Source: Odontesthes bonariensis
Lineage: Eukaryota; Chordata; Actinopteri; Atheriniformes; Atherinopsidae
NCBI RefSeq assembly: GCF_027942865.1
Contig: NC_134509.1
Coordinates: forward strand, 18,209,697-18,273,696
Direction of reading: 5' to 3'
Length of the DNA: 64,000 nt
A program made the position numbers and the translations under genes. The notes under the pieces are model-generated. The model worked only from the letters and a program-made list of their open reading frames with translations. It was not told the origin of the DNA and searched no databases. Positions within the stretch are counted from its first letter, which is position 1; each line of letters begins with the position of its first letter. Shown piece after piece: positions 46,761 to 59,500 of this stretch.

Positions 46761-48045
46761 GGATCTTGCCATTCTCACTCTTGGTGTGTTAATGTTACAT
46801 TATCGGCATGTTTCTGATAAAGATGTAGGTCTCCGTCCGAGTACAATTGTTTAATGAGGTTAATATATCCAAAATGTTTAAACGCAGTAATTAACGGTAC
46901 AGATGCATTACTACGAGTTACGGTGTGTACATCTCCGGCTTGGTCCATCACTGTTGATGAGAAAGCATTGTTTGCTAGCATCTGCTGCTAACTTACAGCT
47001 ACATGCTAAACTATTTCCCTCTGGGATCAACAGAGGAACTATCTGTATCTGTATATAGAGCTGGAGGTTTGTTGGTCTGACTGGAGGAACAGCTTCATTA
47101 TGTCGTGTTACTGCATTAAGTCACACAGCAGATGTCCAGGTGTTGATCACGGCTAACGACCATAAACGCACCGTAACTCTGCACAGCAGCATGACGGCGT
47201 GACCTCAGCGTTGTGTTAAATGGTTAAAAGGAGCTGCTGTAAAGCAGGAAATGTGACATCTTGGCGGTACCAGTCAGTGCTCTGGTCCACTGAGAGATGT
47301 TCAGGGAATTGTGGCTCTGCAGAAGTTGAGCTTAGATGGAACAAATGGACGAGTTTGTCAGGGTTACTCTAAAAATATGAGTTAAAATAAATTCTGTTTA
47401 AAAAAACTATAAGTCCCCTGACTGGAGTACTGGAAGCCGAGGCGGTGCCATCCACAGGAAGTATTTGGGTTTATAGGAGTTTCTGAGGCTTTTGGGGTAA
47501 AAATGACCCAGATTTGGACCTGATTAAAAAGGCCTTTATGCCTCAGACAGGATTATAACTGCAGTAACCGGTTAGTCTCTCAGGTTTCATAGATAAAAAG
47601 AGGGGTATTATCAGCCTGATAGTGGAAATGTTTGTATGTTTCCTGATGATGCTGCCCAATGGATCCGAACTGGTCCGTAACCCGCTGGTACACCTTCACT
47701 GACTCCCGTATCTGAGCTCTTATATGCACAAACTGGGATCTACCAGATAAATATGGCCCAAATCAGACCCAAAAGGTTCTCCTGACCCAGATGTGTTGAA
47801 ACGCAGCTCTGAGGTCCAGCAGAACCAGCTCTTTTAAAAAAATAAATAAATCCAAAGTGAAAGTCTTCATTCCAACTGCTGAACTGAACACCAGAAGTTT
47901 AGGTTTCCTGTTGTAGATAGCCAGACATGCTCATTAGTGTCCTTCCCGGGCCGTGGTGAGTCATCTGGGTTTTATCTGGTTCTTCTTTATCAAACCTAAC
48001 TGCACATGAAGCATAAAGAGACACTTCACAGCAGAACACTGTGGG
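46761..48045. other. Intergenic stretch without recognisable features
   Basis: No supported gene, RNA or transposon terminus was seen here. Sequence composition is ordinary, with one short A-rich run near 47835. Confidence 0.4.
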
Positions 48046-50530
48046 AGCACATAATAATAATAATAATAAATTTATTTATATAGCACCTTTCATACATAAA
48101 ATGTAGCTCAAAGTGCTTAACAAATAAGATCAATATAAAAAGTAAAGCAATAAAGTAAAACAATCACAAGAACAGCAAAATAGAGCACAATAGAACATGT
48201 CACTCGGGGGGGGGGGGACAGAGCGAGGAGGAAACAGACACAAAGCATTAAAAATAAAAAATAAAAATGAATTTACCAATAAAATATAGAAACATCAAAT
48301 GCAATATACAAATAGTAATAATAATAATAATAATAATAAAATCTATAAAACTAGTGGAAGGCGAGGCTGTATAGATGTGTTTTTAGCTGCTTTTTAAAGT
48401 GTGTAATATCTGTTGACTGACGAATGTGCACTGGTAAAAAGTTCCAGATTTTTGGTGCATAAAAACAGAAAGCAGCTTCACCCGTCTTTTTATATTTCAT
48501 CCTAGGAACACTTAGTAAAGTAGCACCTGATGATCTCAGAGCTCGACCCGGAACATACTCCGTGAGTAGTTCTGAAATGTACGGAGGTGCTAATCTATTC
48601 AGAGATTTAAAAACCAATAAGAGAATTTTAAAATCTATTCTAAAAGACACAGGGAGCCAGTGTAGTGAAGCTAGAACAGGTGTGATGTGTTCTCTCTTTT
48701 TAGTGCGGGTTAGGATTCTAGCAGCAGCATTCTGAACAAGCTGTAATCTGTCAGTCGTAGATTTTGGGAGCCCAGTAAATAGCGCATTACAGTAGTCAAG
48801 TCTTGAGAAAACAAAAGCATGGATCAGTTTCTCAGCATCCTTCTGTTTGAGGAATGGTCTAACCCGTGTAATATTTCGTAGGTGATAGAATGCTGTTCTT
48901 GTAATATTTCCAATGTGAGGTTTAAAAGTTAATTTGGAGTCTAGAATTACACCCAGATTTCTAATTTCATCCTTCACTTGCTTAGACACATTTCCAAGTT
49001 GGTTCAAAACCTTTGATTTATCTGCTAGGTTGCCAATTATAAGAATTTCTGTTTTTTCTTCATTCAGTTTTAGGAAGTTTCTATTCATCCAGTTAGTGAT
49101 GCTGTTCAAGCAGGATGTTAGTTTGTCTAGAGCACTTGTATCATTTTGCTCAACAGAGATATAGAGTTGCGTGTCATCTGCATAGCTATGATAACTGACT
49201 CCATGTTTTTTAATAATGTGTCCCAATGGTAGCATATAAAGAGAGAACAGTAGAGGACCCAGTACTGAACCTTGAGGGACACCATAATTTATATCATAAA
49301 CATTGGATCTATGCTCAGCTAGACTAATAAAGAACTTTCTGCCTCTAAGATACGATTTGAACCACTGTAGGACTGTTCTCGAAAGGCCTACCCAATTTTC
49401 AAGTTGATCTATAAGAATGTCGAGGTCTACCGTGTCAAAAGCTGCACTGAGATCTAAGAGAAGGAGGACAGATATCTGGTTTCTATCCGCATTAACTCTG
49501 AGATCATTTACTATTCTGACCAGAGCTGTTTCAGTGCTGTGACCTGATCTGAAACCTGATTGGAATTTATCAAACACCTCATTATTTTTTAAAAATTCAT
49601 TTACTTGTGCAAACACGACTTTTTCTAGGATTTTACTAAGGAATGGTAAATTTGAGATGGGTCTGAAATTATTTAAAACTGATGAGTCAAGGTTGTGTTT
49701 TTTCAGTAAGGGTTTAACTACAGCAACCTTGAGGGCATCTGGTACAGTGCCTGTATCTAAGGAACAGTTTATGATATCTAAAACATTATGAATAACACTT
49801 TCTAGAATCTCTTTAAAGAAAGAGGTTGGTATTGGATCTAAAGTACAGGTCGCAGAACTTAGCTGAGTTATTATTTTACGCAGTTCTGAGAGAGAGATCT
49901 TTCTAAAATCCTGCATTACAGATTGTGATTGAAGGACTATTAGAGTTTCAGGTTTTGAGCTCATCAGACTTGATCTAATATTATAGATTTTATCATTAAA
50001 AAATTGTGCAAATAATTCACACTTGCTTGGCGATGCCTCTAATAGCCAATCTTTCGTGGTTGTGGGATTTAAAAGGCGGTCTATGGTTAAAAATAAAAAT
50101 TTTGGATTGTTACTATTCTCATCTATAATTTTTGAGAGATGTAACTGCCTCTGTGTTCGCATGGTCTTATTGTACACTTCTATGCAATTTTTGAAAATGT
50201 CATAGTGTACATTAAGTTTTGTTTTTCTATACACCCTCTCTGCTCTACGACACTTTCTTTTTAGTTGTTGAAGTTGTTCAGTTTTCCATGGTGTTTTCTT
50301 AGTCAAAGAGATCCTTTTTTCTTTTTCTGGAGCAACTAAATCTAGAACTGATCTTGTTTTTGTGTTAAAAAAGTTGACCATTTTATTTACATCAAGGTCC
50401 TCATAGCGAATTGGTGTATTATTTAAAATGTTAGTGAAATCATTAGCAGTTGATGCCTTGAGGTACCGTTTCCTTTTTAAATTGTTAGTTTTAGTTCTCT
50501 TGTTTAAATGGAGTGATACTGTAAAAAATA
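48046..50530 (-). mobile_element. L2-clade (CR1/L2-type) LINE, 5'-truncated
   Basis: The copy includes the full reverse transcriptase, a 3' untranslated region with a TTTATATAGCACCTTTCATA-type block, and an ATA/TAA microsatellite end at 48047-48068. The 5' end stops at about 50520 inside the region between endonuclease and RT, so the endonuclease is missing, as is usual for incomplete reverse transcription. A long uninterrupted frame suggests a fairly recent insertion. Confidence 0.9.
48351..50381 (-). CDS. LINE ORF2 fragment: reverse transcriptase
   Basis: The frame gives 676 residues from the first Met, and is open another 40 or so codons upstream to the truncation. Fingers and palm motifs include RPISNLPFLSKILEKVV, FQSGFRSGHSTETALVRI, LLLLDLSAAFDTVDLDIL, YGVPQGSVLGPLLFSLYM and the catalytic YADD box (SYADDTQLYI). 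The C terminus (LDYCNALFTGLP, LQLVQNAAARILT, LHWLPVSFRIDFKI, AFCFYAPKIWNFLPVHIR) matches L2-type elements. No stop or frameshift interrupts it. The N-terminal endonuclease is absent, so the element is not autonomous. Confidence 0.93.
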   Translation of the reverse strand: MVNFFNTKTRSVLDLVAPEKEKRISLTKKTPWKTEQLQQLKRKCRRAERVYRKTKLNVHYDIFKNCIEVYNKTMRTQRQLHLSKIIDENSNNPKFLFLTIDRLLNPTTTKDWLLEASPSKCELFAQFFNDKIYNIRSSLMSSKPETLIVLQSQSVMQDFRKISLSELRKIITQLSSATCTLDPIPTSFFKEILESVIHNVLDIINCSLDTGTVPDALKVAVVKPLLKKHNLDSSVLNNFRPISNLPFLSKILEKVVFAQVNEFLKNNEVFDKFQSGFRSGHSTETALVRIVNDLRVNADRNQISVLLLLDLSAAFDTVDLDILIDQLENWVGLSRTVLQWFKSYLRGRKFFISLAEHRSNVYDINYGVPQGSVLGPLLFSLYMLPLGHIIKKHGVSYHSYADDTQLYISVEQNDTSALDKLTSCLNSITNWMNRNFLKLNEEKTEILIIGNLADKSKVLNQLGNVSKQVKDEIRNLGVILDSKLTFKPHIGNITRTAFYHLRNITRVRPFLKQKDAEKLIHAFVFSRLDYCNALFTGLPKSTTDRLQLVQNAAARILTRTKKREHITPVLASLHWLPVSFRIDFKILLLVFKSLNRLAPPYISELLTEYVPGRALRSSGATLLSVPRMKYKKTGEAAFCFYAPKIWNFLPVHIRQSTDITHFKKQLKTHLYSLAFH

Positions 50531-51429
50531 CACAATAGTGATCTGATCACATGGAGAAGCTTCCAGTTTCTCTGCCTGGTGCCATTTTTAGCTCCTTTTT
50601 TTACTGTTTCTGTCGGCACCTTCATGTGAAACCAGACCTCAGAATGTATTCCAGATCCACCTGAGAGGAGTTTTGGTGCCACAGAGAAGCCGTTTGGGGC
50701 TCTTGTGGAGGACACTTCCTGTGTCAGACATGCTGGAGTTGATTACAGTATCTGTTTTAGTCAGAGTTTCCACAGCGACCAGGGGCCACGAGATCACACC
50801 GTCTGCTGTACTTCAGCTGCTTCTTCCACACATGAACGAGTTTGAATTAAATGCACGAACATCTGAGCTGCTGGCACCAACGCACGTGAACAGGCCACAC
50901 TTTGAAATGCAGTTTGTGTCCGTTCTGACCCTCCAAGTTAAACGTGTTCGGGGGTTAACAGACAACACATCTGTCACTGCAGTGTTTCCTCCACTAAATT
51001 CTGCTGCGTTTGTGGTGAACAGTCATTTTCCACATGACCATTTAAGCTTTAAGGCCCTTTTTAAGACCTACAAGTTAATCAGATTATTGAGCTGCTAATC
51101 AGTTTGTGCAGAAAAACATGGGAGAGAAATACAGATTTAAGCTGAAACTGGTGTTTGCCGTCGGGACTCTGATGGAGACAGTTCGGTGTAATGAAGTCTG
51201 TAGCTGAGTTTTTACAGTTACATTTGGCTGCTTTCATGTGGTTGAAGGTGTTCAGAGTCATCTTCATGAAGATGAAGCGTGTGCTCTGCAGAACAGTCTG
51301 AATATGACTTTTCTTAAAGCTGTGTCTCTGAGATGGACGTGCAGCTACACCATGAATTAGGGCTGTTGGTGACTAAAGTCTACACAGAATTGATAAAAAT
51401 TTGTATCCTTGAACATATATCGGTGTGTA

Positions 51430-52010
51430 ATAGTCTCAATCCTCGTCTTATTTCTTGAAATAGTTCTAGAAAAACGGGAAACGGGTGCCGTAATTTATTT
51501 AAACTATTTAAGTAGTCTTCAGGAATAGTTCTCCAGGCTTCTTGAAGGACATCCCAAAGCTCTTCTCTGCCAAGATGATCCCACACTGCTTCAGTAATGT
51601 TGAGCTCCGGGCTCTGGGGAGGATTCATCCCTCCATCAGACCTGTTGCCACTGATTTTCAGTCCACTTCTTGTGTCATTTGGCATAGCTCAGCCTTTTCT
51701 CACAGGCGGCTGGTAACAAAGTGCCTAAAGATCCAATTTAAAATGGCTTCTTTGCTAAGTTGTCTGTTATGTGTGGACACAACACTGGTTCATCCCTTGA
51801 GTTAGGAGCCTTTTTTTCTGCCTGAATGATTCATAGGTCAGAGTTAAGTGGCTTAACAAAGAAAAAACACATTCCTCTGAAGATGCTCAGGTACAAGGAC
51901 TGGACTGAAGATGAGGGAAAAAGCAGAAAATGTCCAAAGAAAAACTCTGAAAGTGGTCTTGAGCAACAGTTCTCCAGGATTGAAACAGAAAGAAATGAGG
52001 ACAAAAATAA
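51430..52010 (-). mobile_element. Tc1-like remnant, second copy of the deleted form
   Basis: Minus-strand 51685-51450 encodes DTRSGLKISGNRSDGGMNPP, SPELNITEAVWDHLG and EELWDVLQEAWRTIPED, closely matching 10214-9918. Flanking text (GCTGGTAACAAAGTGCCTAA and TTGCTAAGTTGTCTGTTATG) is also shared with 10600-10680. The N-terminal half is lost. Confidence 0.75.
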
Positions 52011-53227
52011 AATATGAAAGCAGAAATCAGTTTTGTCACATCCAAACGACTCATCAGATGTTGGTTTTATACCTAAAATCCATACATTTATGCCTTTGTT
52101 AGAGACTTATAAGATGTGGAGTTTGCACAGACAGACAGATAATTCTTTAAGGCAGATTCTGCCCCTTTCAGGGTGAATAAATGAAGTCCTCTGATTTCCT
52201 TTTACTGGGACGGAGGATTGCTCAGTCAGCCATGCTGCGCAGGCTTAGCTGCAGGGTCTCGGTGGTGTTTAAATGCCCACTCAGTTACACAACCAATGTG
52301 TTGAAGTGTTGTTGGCTCCAAGTACAGACGTGTTTGTGTTCTGCTGCTTTCTTTATTTAATTTAAAATCTGATGTCGTGCAGTCCACAGATGTCAGGAAT
52401 GAAATAATGTCCCATATTGGAAGTCAAACCAGGTCTTTTTTTAAGTTAACACCACATGTTACAGCCCCATAAAACATCAACCTTTCCCAGCAGCTTAATG
52501 CTGATCAATATCTGTGACTGAAACGAAGAAATCAAGCTTTTCTTATCCCGTATGCCTCGGAACAAAAGCTCCTCACCCCCTGGAGTTATAAGACTCCCCC
52601 ACCTCCCCCACACAGACCTGTTCTCTGATGGAAGCCAGTTCTACAAACCTCCGTCCAAACGTTACACTTTCAGAAACAAAGACGCAGAAACTGTCAGAAG
52701 TGTGAGAGATTGTGATGTTTCTGCAGGGTTTAGTTTAAATTACAAGCTCCTTTCAGTGTCACTCAGTCTTTAAAGCCTCTGCAAAGCAAAGCTGAGCCTG
52801 TTGCATCAAAGGTTTGTGGGTTTGTGTCGTCCTCTCGTTATCTGCAGTTTACCTACTGATGGTCAGATGTTTGTTCAGTTTCAGGAAGTCGCTTCAGTCA
52901 AACAAACTGATGTTGGTGCCACAGTATTTCATGGTTCACCTGAAAACTGAGTCAAACTGTTTGCCTCAATTCAAAACATGTAATATGGAAGAGAGAGATG
53001 GACATTTATTATGAGAAACTATAGGATAATCAAATAAAAGCAACCAACTGTGAACATGAAAAGGAAAAAGTGCTTTTTGAATAATTCCTGACTCATCAGT
53101 TTCTTCGGCTCTTTTCACACGTGCACTCTCACATTGAGACTCCTTAGCAGGCAGCTACTCGGGTAAATATTGAGGAAATATTCCTGTTTCTGGCTTTGAA
53201 GGAGCCAAAAGTAACCAGGAAGTGCTT

Positions 53228-53243
53228 CCCCCCCCCCCCCCCC
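53228..53243. repeat. Poly-C tract
   Basis: A run of sixteen C residues is followed by CCT units. It is a simple repeat prone to length change. Confidence 0.9.
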
Positions 53244-53499
53244 TCCCTCCACATCAGATTGCATGGCTCACTTTTCCATTCCACTCATTACCACTCTTCC
53301 TCAGTGCAGGACCTCCCCTCCTGTTTCAGACTCCTGAAACTAAACAGAAGGCGGGGGAGCAGATGCTGCTGCCCAGAAAAGATTACCTGGCAGGCACACA
53401 TGGGGCTGGCTACCCCCCCTCTGTTAAACCTTCAGGAAGGTTTGTGTTGAGGAATGTTTGAGTTGGACACAGCAGAGCAGTTCTCTGCTGAGCCTCCAC

Positions 53500-53825
53500 C
53501 ACACACGCTGTTGCTGCTGCAGTACTGAGCTGCGTGCTGGTGTTTCAGAGCCAGAAAGGGAGGCGTATCCCTCCCCCTCCCGACCGCGTCACAGCCTGCG
53601 CAGTCTTCCCTCGCCTGTGTGCTCGCACACGGCAGCGATGGGATAACACACGACGCGTGAACATGCAGCGCAGTGCAGCCGACGGTGTGTGCGCGGCAGG
53701 ATCGGGTGTGTGTTTGTGTGTGAGAGGACAGACGGCCGAGTGTGTCCCAAACTGAAGCCAAGGAGCCATTTCTTTTAACTGAATAATCTTCTTTCTGCAG
53801 TGCAGCCTGAGATGGAGCTGGAAGA
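53500..53825 (+). promoter_or_regulatory. mtus1: Candidate mtus1 promoter and 5' leader exon
   Basis: The interval 53570-53720 is CpG-rich compared with its flanks. A strong donor (GAAGA|GTAAGTT) ends a leader segment at 53825, and an acceptor-like TTTCTGCAG precedes 53801. Joining to the acceptor at 61461 gives a leader that reaches the main ATG at 61650. No transcript evidence is available, so this is inference. Confidence 0.35.
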
Positions 53826-55189
53826 GTAAGTTATGACTGTGGCAACAGTTACGTTGGGGAGCAGCATGTATGTGCATTTCATCTGGGTTCGTGCACTTTG
53901 AGATGTTGACTGGGGCACAACAAGTCAATCATTTAACGTGAACATGTGTCAGGGGAGAGGTTTCCAGCTAACCGGCCTGAATGATTATTAACAGCTAATT
54001 TCCTTTCTGATGAACGTGTTTTCCCTGGGTTCAGGCTTGTTCACACTTTCAGGACAGATTTCTGTCCATTTTCTCATGTTGATAAACACGAATTGGGATT
54101 AAGACTTCCAAGGTGACGGCAGGCTGATGGTTCTGTGGCGACACAAACCCAGATGTGTCGTGGAGGCTGATGGGTTTGATGGTTTCCAGATGTTTCGCAG
54201 AGATGATTGCACATGTAACTGAATCCCTCCAGCGCTCACAAACAGTCGAATCTTTGTTTCACTGAGCTGAAGGTGGATGGCTTTGGAGCTGATTGAGTCC
54301 AAATGCAGCTGAGCTGAAGGACGACATGTTAAACTGGCGGCGAAGCCCTTAAAGCAGGAGCTTTCAGGCCTTTTCTGCAGTTTTTTATTATGTGATCGTA
54401 TGAAACGTGTAAATGATGAACCTTCAGGACAAAGTGAGACTGGACTAATACCACTGAAGGATGATATAACCTGTCAGCGATGAAGCTCAGCTGAGGCGGG
54501 GGTGCTCCTGACGAGGCTCGGTCTGTATAAACAGGGTCATACAGCGGGTTGAAGAGCAGAGAGATCTCTGACGGGTCGCAGAGAGTTTGAGATTCTAACG
54601 AGGGATGTAGAAGCTGTGGTTTGTGTGTGTGTGTGATACAAAAAAATGACTTTTAAAAACATGTCTGGGTGAGTGACTGTTTCAGGAATTTTAGTTGGAG
54701 CATTTCTGACCATGTATGGACACATCGTGTGTTCTGAGTCCTGCAGAACTGTTACTGGACTGGTTCGGTTTACATTACGAGGATCCGGTGAGGCGGTTTC
54801 CTACAGATGTGGGATCGTTGTTGTTTCTTTCTGTCCCGTCTGCAGTGTTTCACTTTTTAATGAGCCAACATCGCCACGCTCGTGCATCCACGTATTGATT
54901 GGTTAGACAGTAGCTGGTTATGTAACAGCTCTGTTAACCTCAGGACCGGATCTGATTGGACTGGCAAACAGCTCAGTTTCTGCATCGAGAACCTTCGTCA
55001 TCACTGTGCACGATGATCTCCATCGGGGTCGCTCTCATCAGTCTGATGCTTACTGACGGCAGAGACTCGCTTTAATCGTGTTTCCTGACACTCATTGATC
55101 ATAAAGTTGACTTTGCAGCTGCAGGATGGTGTTTCAGCTGCTCACAGCCAGTTTTATATAATTTTAATATCATTTATTCAGTCATGGGG

Positions 55190-55450
55190 AAAACAAAGTA
55201 CACCCTCTTTCAATTCTAAGATTTAACTAAACATATGAACACATGACATATTACCCTGAGACAAAACGCAGAAGCAGTGAGTGTAAAACTAAGTGAACCC
55301 TCACTGCTTCCACAGGAACTAAGAGGATCAGTAGCAGCCAGGAGCTGCTGATCAGTGCTCTGATTCATTGATCATCAGTGAGTGTGAGCACCTCTATAAA
55401 AGCAGAAGTTTTGTCAGTCTGGAGATGTTATTTTTCAGAAGACCGTTTAC
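55190..55450 (+). mobile_element. Tc1-like transposon 5' end fragment
   Basis: The text AACAAAGTACACCCTCTTTC followed by AATTCTAAG and a TATAAAAGCAGAAGTTTTG block resembles the untranslated left part of fish Tc1-like elements. No transposase frame follows. Confidence 0.45.
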
Positions 55451-56084
55451 CTGCTGAGATTTCTTAGTGTCACACTGACCTCCGTCATCTTCACCATATA
55501 ATCAGTCCGTTTTACGTCACCTGAAGACGCACTTTTATTTCGGTGTCACATCTTCTGATCTGCGTCCTCACACACATTGTTTGGTAGAACTGCCTCCACA
55601 CACACCTCTGCAGCGACTGTCGGAGGCAGAATGACATCAGCTTAAGAACCACACACTGTTGCAGCCATCCTCCCTCAGAGTGACTCAGCGGTCTGTTGAT
55701 TTCCATGGTAACTGCTGGAAGTCTCTTGCGTGACGCAGTGAGTGTAACTTGTCTTAGCAGCCCTGCCATCGCGCTTCACGTGTTCTGGATCTGCAGAGGT
55801 GTGCTTGCAGTCCTGTCTGCTCTGTTGCTGTGATGTGATGCAGTGCGGCTCGTGCCAAGTGAAGGAAAGGTGAGCCTGCTGCCTCCTGCTTGTTAGCGAG
55901 CTCCCTGGTTGGCGGCGTGCCCGCCTGAAATTAACACCGTCAGCACAAAGCCTGCACTCCTCTCCAACAGTTCATCAGAGGTATCAGTTCTGTGTTCAGC
56001 TGACAGTTTAAGTGGATTTTCACCTTGCAATTTACAAATTAAGCACTGATAACCTCGCTGCTGATCCGGAACCTCAGAGCTGAC

Positions 56085-56500
56085 CCTTAACTTCGTAGTG
56101 ATCTGTAACTTCGCTGCTGATCCGTAACTTCGTAGTGATCCGCAACTTCGTAGTGATCCGCAACTTCGTAGTGATCCGTAACTTCGTAGTGATCAGTAAC
56201 TTCGTTGAAGATCCGCAACTTCGTAGTGATCCGTAACTTCGTAGTGATCCGTAACTTCGGTGCTGATCCGTAACTTCGTTGCAGATCCGCAACTTCGTTG
56301 CAGATCCGCAACTTCGTAGTGATCCGTAACTTCGTAGTGATCCGTAACTTCGTTGCAGATCCGCAACTTCGTTGCAGATCCACAACTTCGTAGTGATCCG
56401 TAACTTCGTAGTGATCCGTAACTTCGTAGTGATCCGTAACTTCGTAGTGATCCGTAACTTCGTTGCTGAGCCGTAACTTCGTTGCTGATTCGTAACTTTC
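56085..56500. repeat. 18-bp minisatellite (GATCCGTAACTTCGTAGT)
   Basis: About 23 units of 18 bp occur, with variants in the last six bases (GTAGT, GTTGCA, GTTGCT, GTTGAA). The period is a multiple of three, so frames stay open on the minus strand and read as a repeated ITTKLR peptide. This is not supported as a gene. Confidence 0.95.
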
Positions 56501-59500
56501 AGCCTCGGGGCAGACCTAGAACTCTCTGGAAGGATTAAATCTCTCGGCTGGCTTGGTAACGACTTGGTGTCCCCCCCCAGAGAAGCATGAGTAGATGGAT
56601 AAGTGTCAGATAATGGATGGATGATATAATAATATTATAACAATTAAACAATTTAGGATGAATATCTCCAGACGACCATCGTGGCAGGCTTAGTTACGTT
56701 GTATTAGAGGTTGTTCATGTTTGTGCTCTTTCTGGTTCAGTTGTTTTTACCTTCAGAGCAGAAAGTGTCGACTGAGCGTTGTGAGGTGAAGCACAGTCCT
56801 GCTGTGGGTCTTCTACACGTTTAAACTTTAACCATCCTGTAAATGATGTTCTTGGATTACTATTGATTGGTATTTTTATCCAGGCTCAGTCAACATGCTG
56901 CACGACGCTTTGAAGTTCCTGAATGAAACTTCAACCAGGTTCCAAATCCCATAATAATCAGCTGGGAACAATGGAGTCGAGTGTTGGCTGCTCCATGAAT
57001 AACTGCAGGGATCTGCGGCTGGCACGGACCACTCTGAGGGTGATTTACTGCCTTTCGTGTTGGGTTGGTTAGGGTGAAAGAGCACAGAGGAAGTCACAAA
57101 GAAGGCAGCAGGGAGACGAATAAGATGCAAAGGCTGAAGAGTGTAAAAAGGGAAAGTAAATGGCTGAAAGCTCTGGAGGCGAGTTTGTCTGCACTTAGCC
57201 CAGAAATCTCAACAAACTGTCAGGCTGGAGGCTGCAGGACTAATCAGAGCAGCAGAGATTTGAATTTGTTGGCCTGGACAAAGTGAAGTAACTTGTATAA
57301 TAAGAGCTTCGGATGTGTGACTGTCTGATAACGTCCTCCTGAGAAAGAGGCTTTGAAAAACAATGGGATAAGAGTAGGTCTGATAACGGGGGTGACGTGA
57401 TTCCAGAGGTCGGAAAAACAAGCCACGGTGGTCTTCAAAGGTTCGTGGTGACGGCAGAGGAGAGAAAGGAGGTGGAAAGGGTTGTTTGCTCCAGTTAATC
57501 TCCATTTAATGAGTTTTCAGTGTGTGTTATGTAAGTGTGGCAAACAGAGCTGACCAACGTTCATGAAGTGATGCTGGAATAAATGGGACGAATCCTTCGT
57601 CTGTTTCTGCTCTGAAGAACAAACGCCTCCTCCACCGCATCACGTCTCTGCTGTCAGACGACCTCTGACATCCAGCAGGTGAACTGATGACGGCTGAAAG
57701 CTGCATGCTTTCCTCTTTCAGTGTTTTCAGTTCCAGTTCGTTTAGCTTCGGACGCGCGGTGACGTCCGCTCACATAAATCTGCAGACTTTAAGTCCAAGC
57801 AGTGACACGCTGACAGCTGTGATTCGTCTGCAGCTCAACCAGAGGACTGATGGGCATCAGAACTCTGTGATAATCTCCTTGTTCTGCACAGTTTCTCATC
57901 TGTTCTGTCCAGTTTAAAAAAAGAAAGATTTGGAATGCGTTAACTTTGACTTGATCAGATTCCACTGTGAAATCTTTAGGCGGTCGAAGTTTTAAAGTTG
58001 GTGTTTCTACAGGAGCTGTGAAACCTGAACAGGTGACCTCCATCTTGAAGTGACAGATACTTTTTCTTTTAATCCATCAGTCTGAGGAAGATGGTCCACA
58101 GCAGCCGATAAACTCCGGAGAGCTTTAGCTGCGTTCAGACTGCGTGTCAAATGTGACCGTCTTTAGGACGAGAGCTGGAAAACCAGCGAGGAGCTGCACC
58201 TAATCAGCACCTGGACTGAATGGACCTTCCATTACGTAGAAGTTTGAGCGCGTAAATGAACACCAGCGTCTCCGCCAAGGTGATGGAGTCACTTTAGCTC
58301 TGAAAGCTGCCACATGTTCGGTGCTTCTGTTGCCTCTGAGTTGGAGGAAAAAGTTGAGCTCGTTGAGGTTGGAGACATTTCATCAGTGTTAATTTAACTG
58401 ATAAAAGGACGCATGTTAACCATTTTCAAAGTATTTAATGTGATCTTCTTAGAGTTGATGGCAACATAATAGAGCAACTTAATTGTCCTCAACTGAGGCC
58501 AGAAAATCGCCACTTTGTTGGTTTCAAACTCTAAAAATGTTGTTTTCTGTCTCTGCATCGATGCAGAAGTGTTTGCGTCCTTTTGGAATCAAGAAGTTGA
58601 ACATTTGTGAACATTTCGATGGCTGCAGTTTGGCTTTGGCACCACGTCCTGCATTCGGGACCTTTTCAGTACGAAGTTGCTGAAAGTTTGTGATGTTACA
58701 TAAATACATGGATGGGTCAGTGTGGCTAAATGAGTCCTGCTCAGTCAGATAATTCAGTTGATTTATTGATCCGTTTCCACTGGGTTTAGATGTAGCTGCA
58801 GTGTACTTCAGCAACGTGCACACTCATGCCAGCTCCCTCCTCTTTGTGCCCTTCAACTCCATCCAGCTCTGAGCACATCCTGCTTGACAAGCACGTCGTA
58901 ATGCATCGCTCTGCTGCCCAGCACTGCTCTGCTGCTCAGCACTGCTCCTTTAAACGTGTGGATTAATGCTGCTTTTCGCTGCGCGCACACTTGGTCAGAG
59001 CGAGGCCGCCGGAGGCTGATGCTGAAACTGATTCTAACAGGAGTGGACAAGCCGCTTGGTCGGAGGAGGCCGGTTCAGGAGTTTGGAGCCAGAAGAAGTC
59101 AGCTCAGTTATAGAAGCTGCATGTCAAAGGAAGGAGGCTGCTCACTGTGCCCGACTGAAATGTAGGACAATTTATGATCCGTGTGTCTCTGCACGATCAA
59201 GTTTGGGGATTAAAATTCAAATATTTTCCAGAGTTCAGAGTAAAAACAGAAAGATGTACCTTCAACAGACTGTAGAGAAAATGAGCAGAACCATGGAAAC
59301 AGTGAAATGTGATGTTAATCTGAGATCTGGGCTCATGATGTAATATTCCACTCGGGGAAAAGGGAATTGATAGCGTTAAGTCTGAAACTGTGGTCTGAGC
59401 TCACGGACTCTGAAAGCAGAAGCCTCAAACATAAAGCAGCGATACTTTTCACTGCAGACGAGGAAGTCGGGCAGCACCGTGTTTGTGTGTCTCTGCAACA

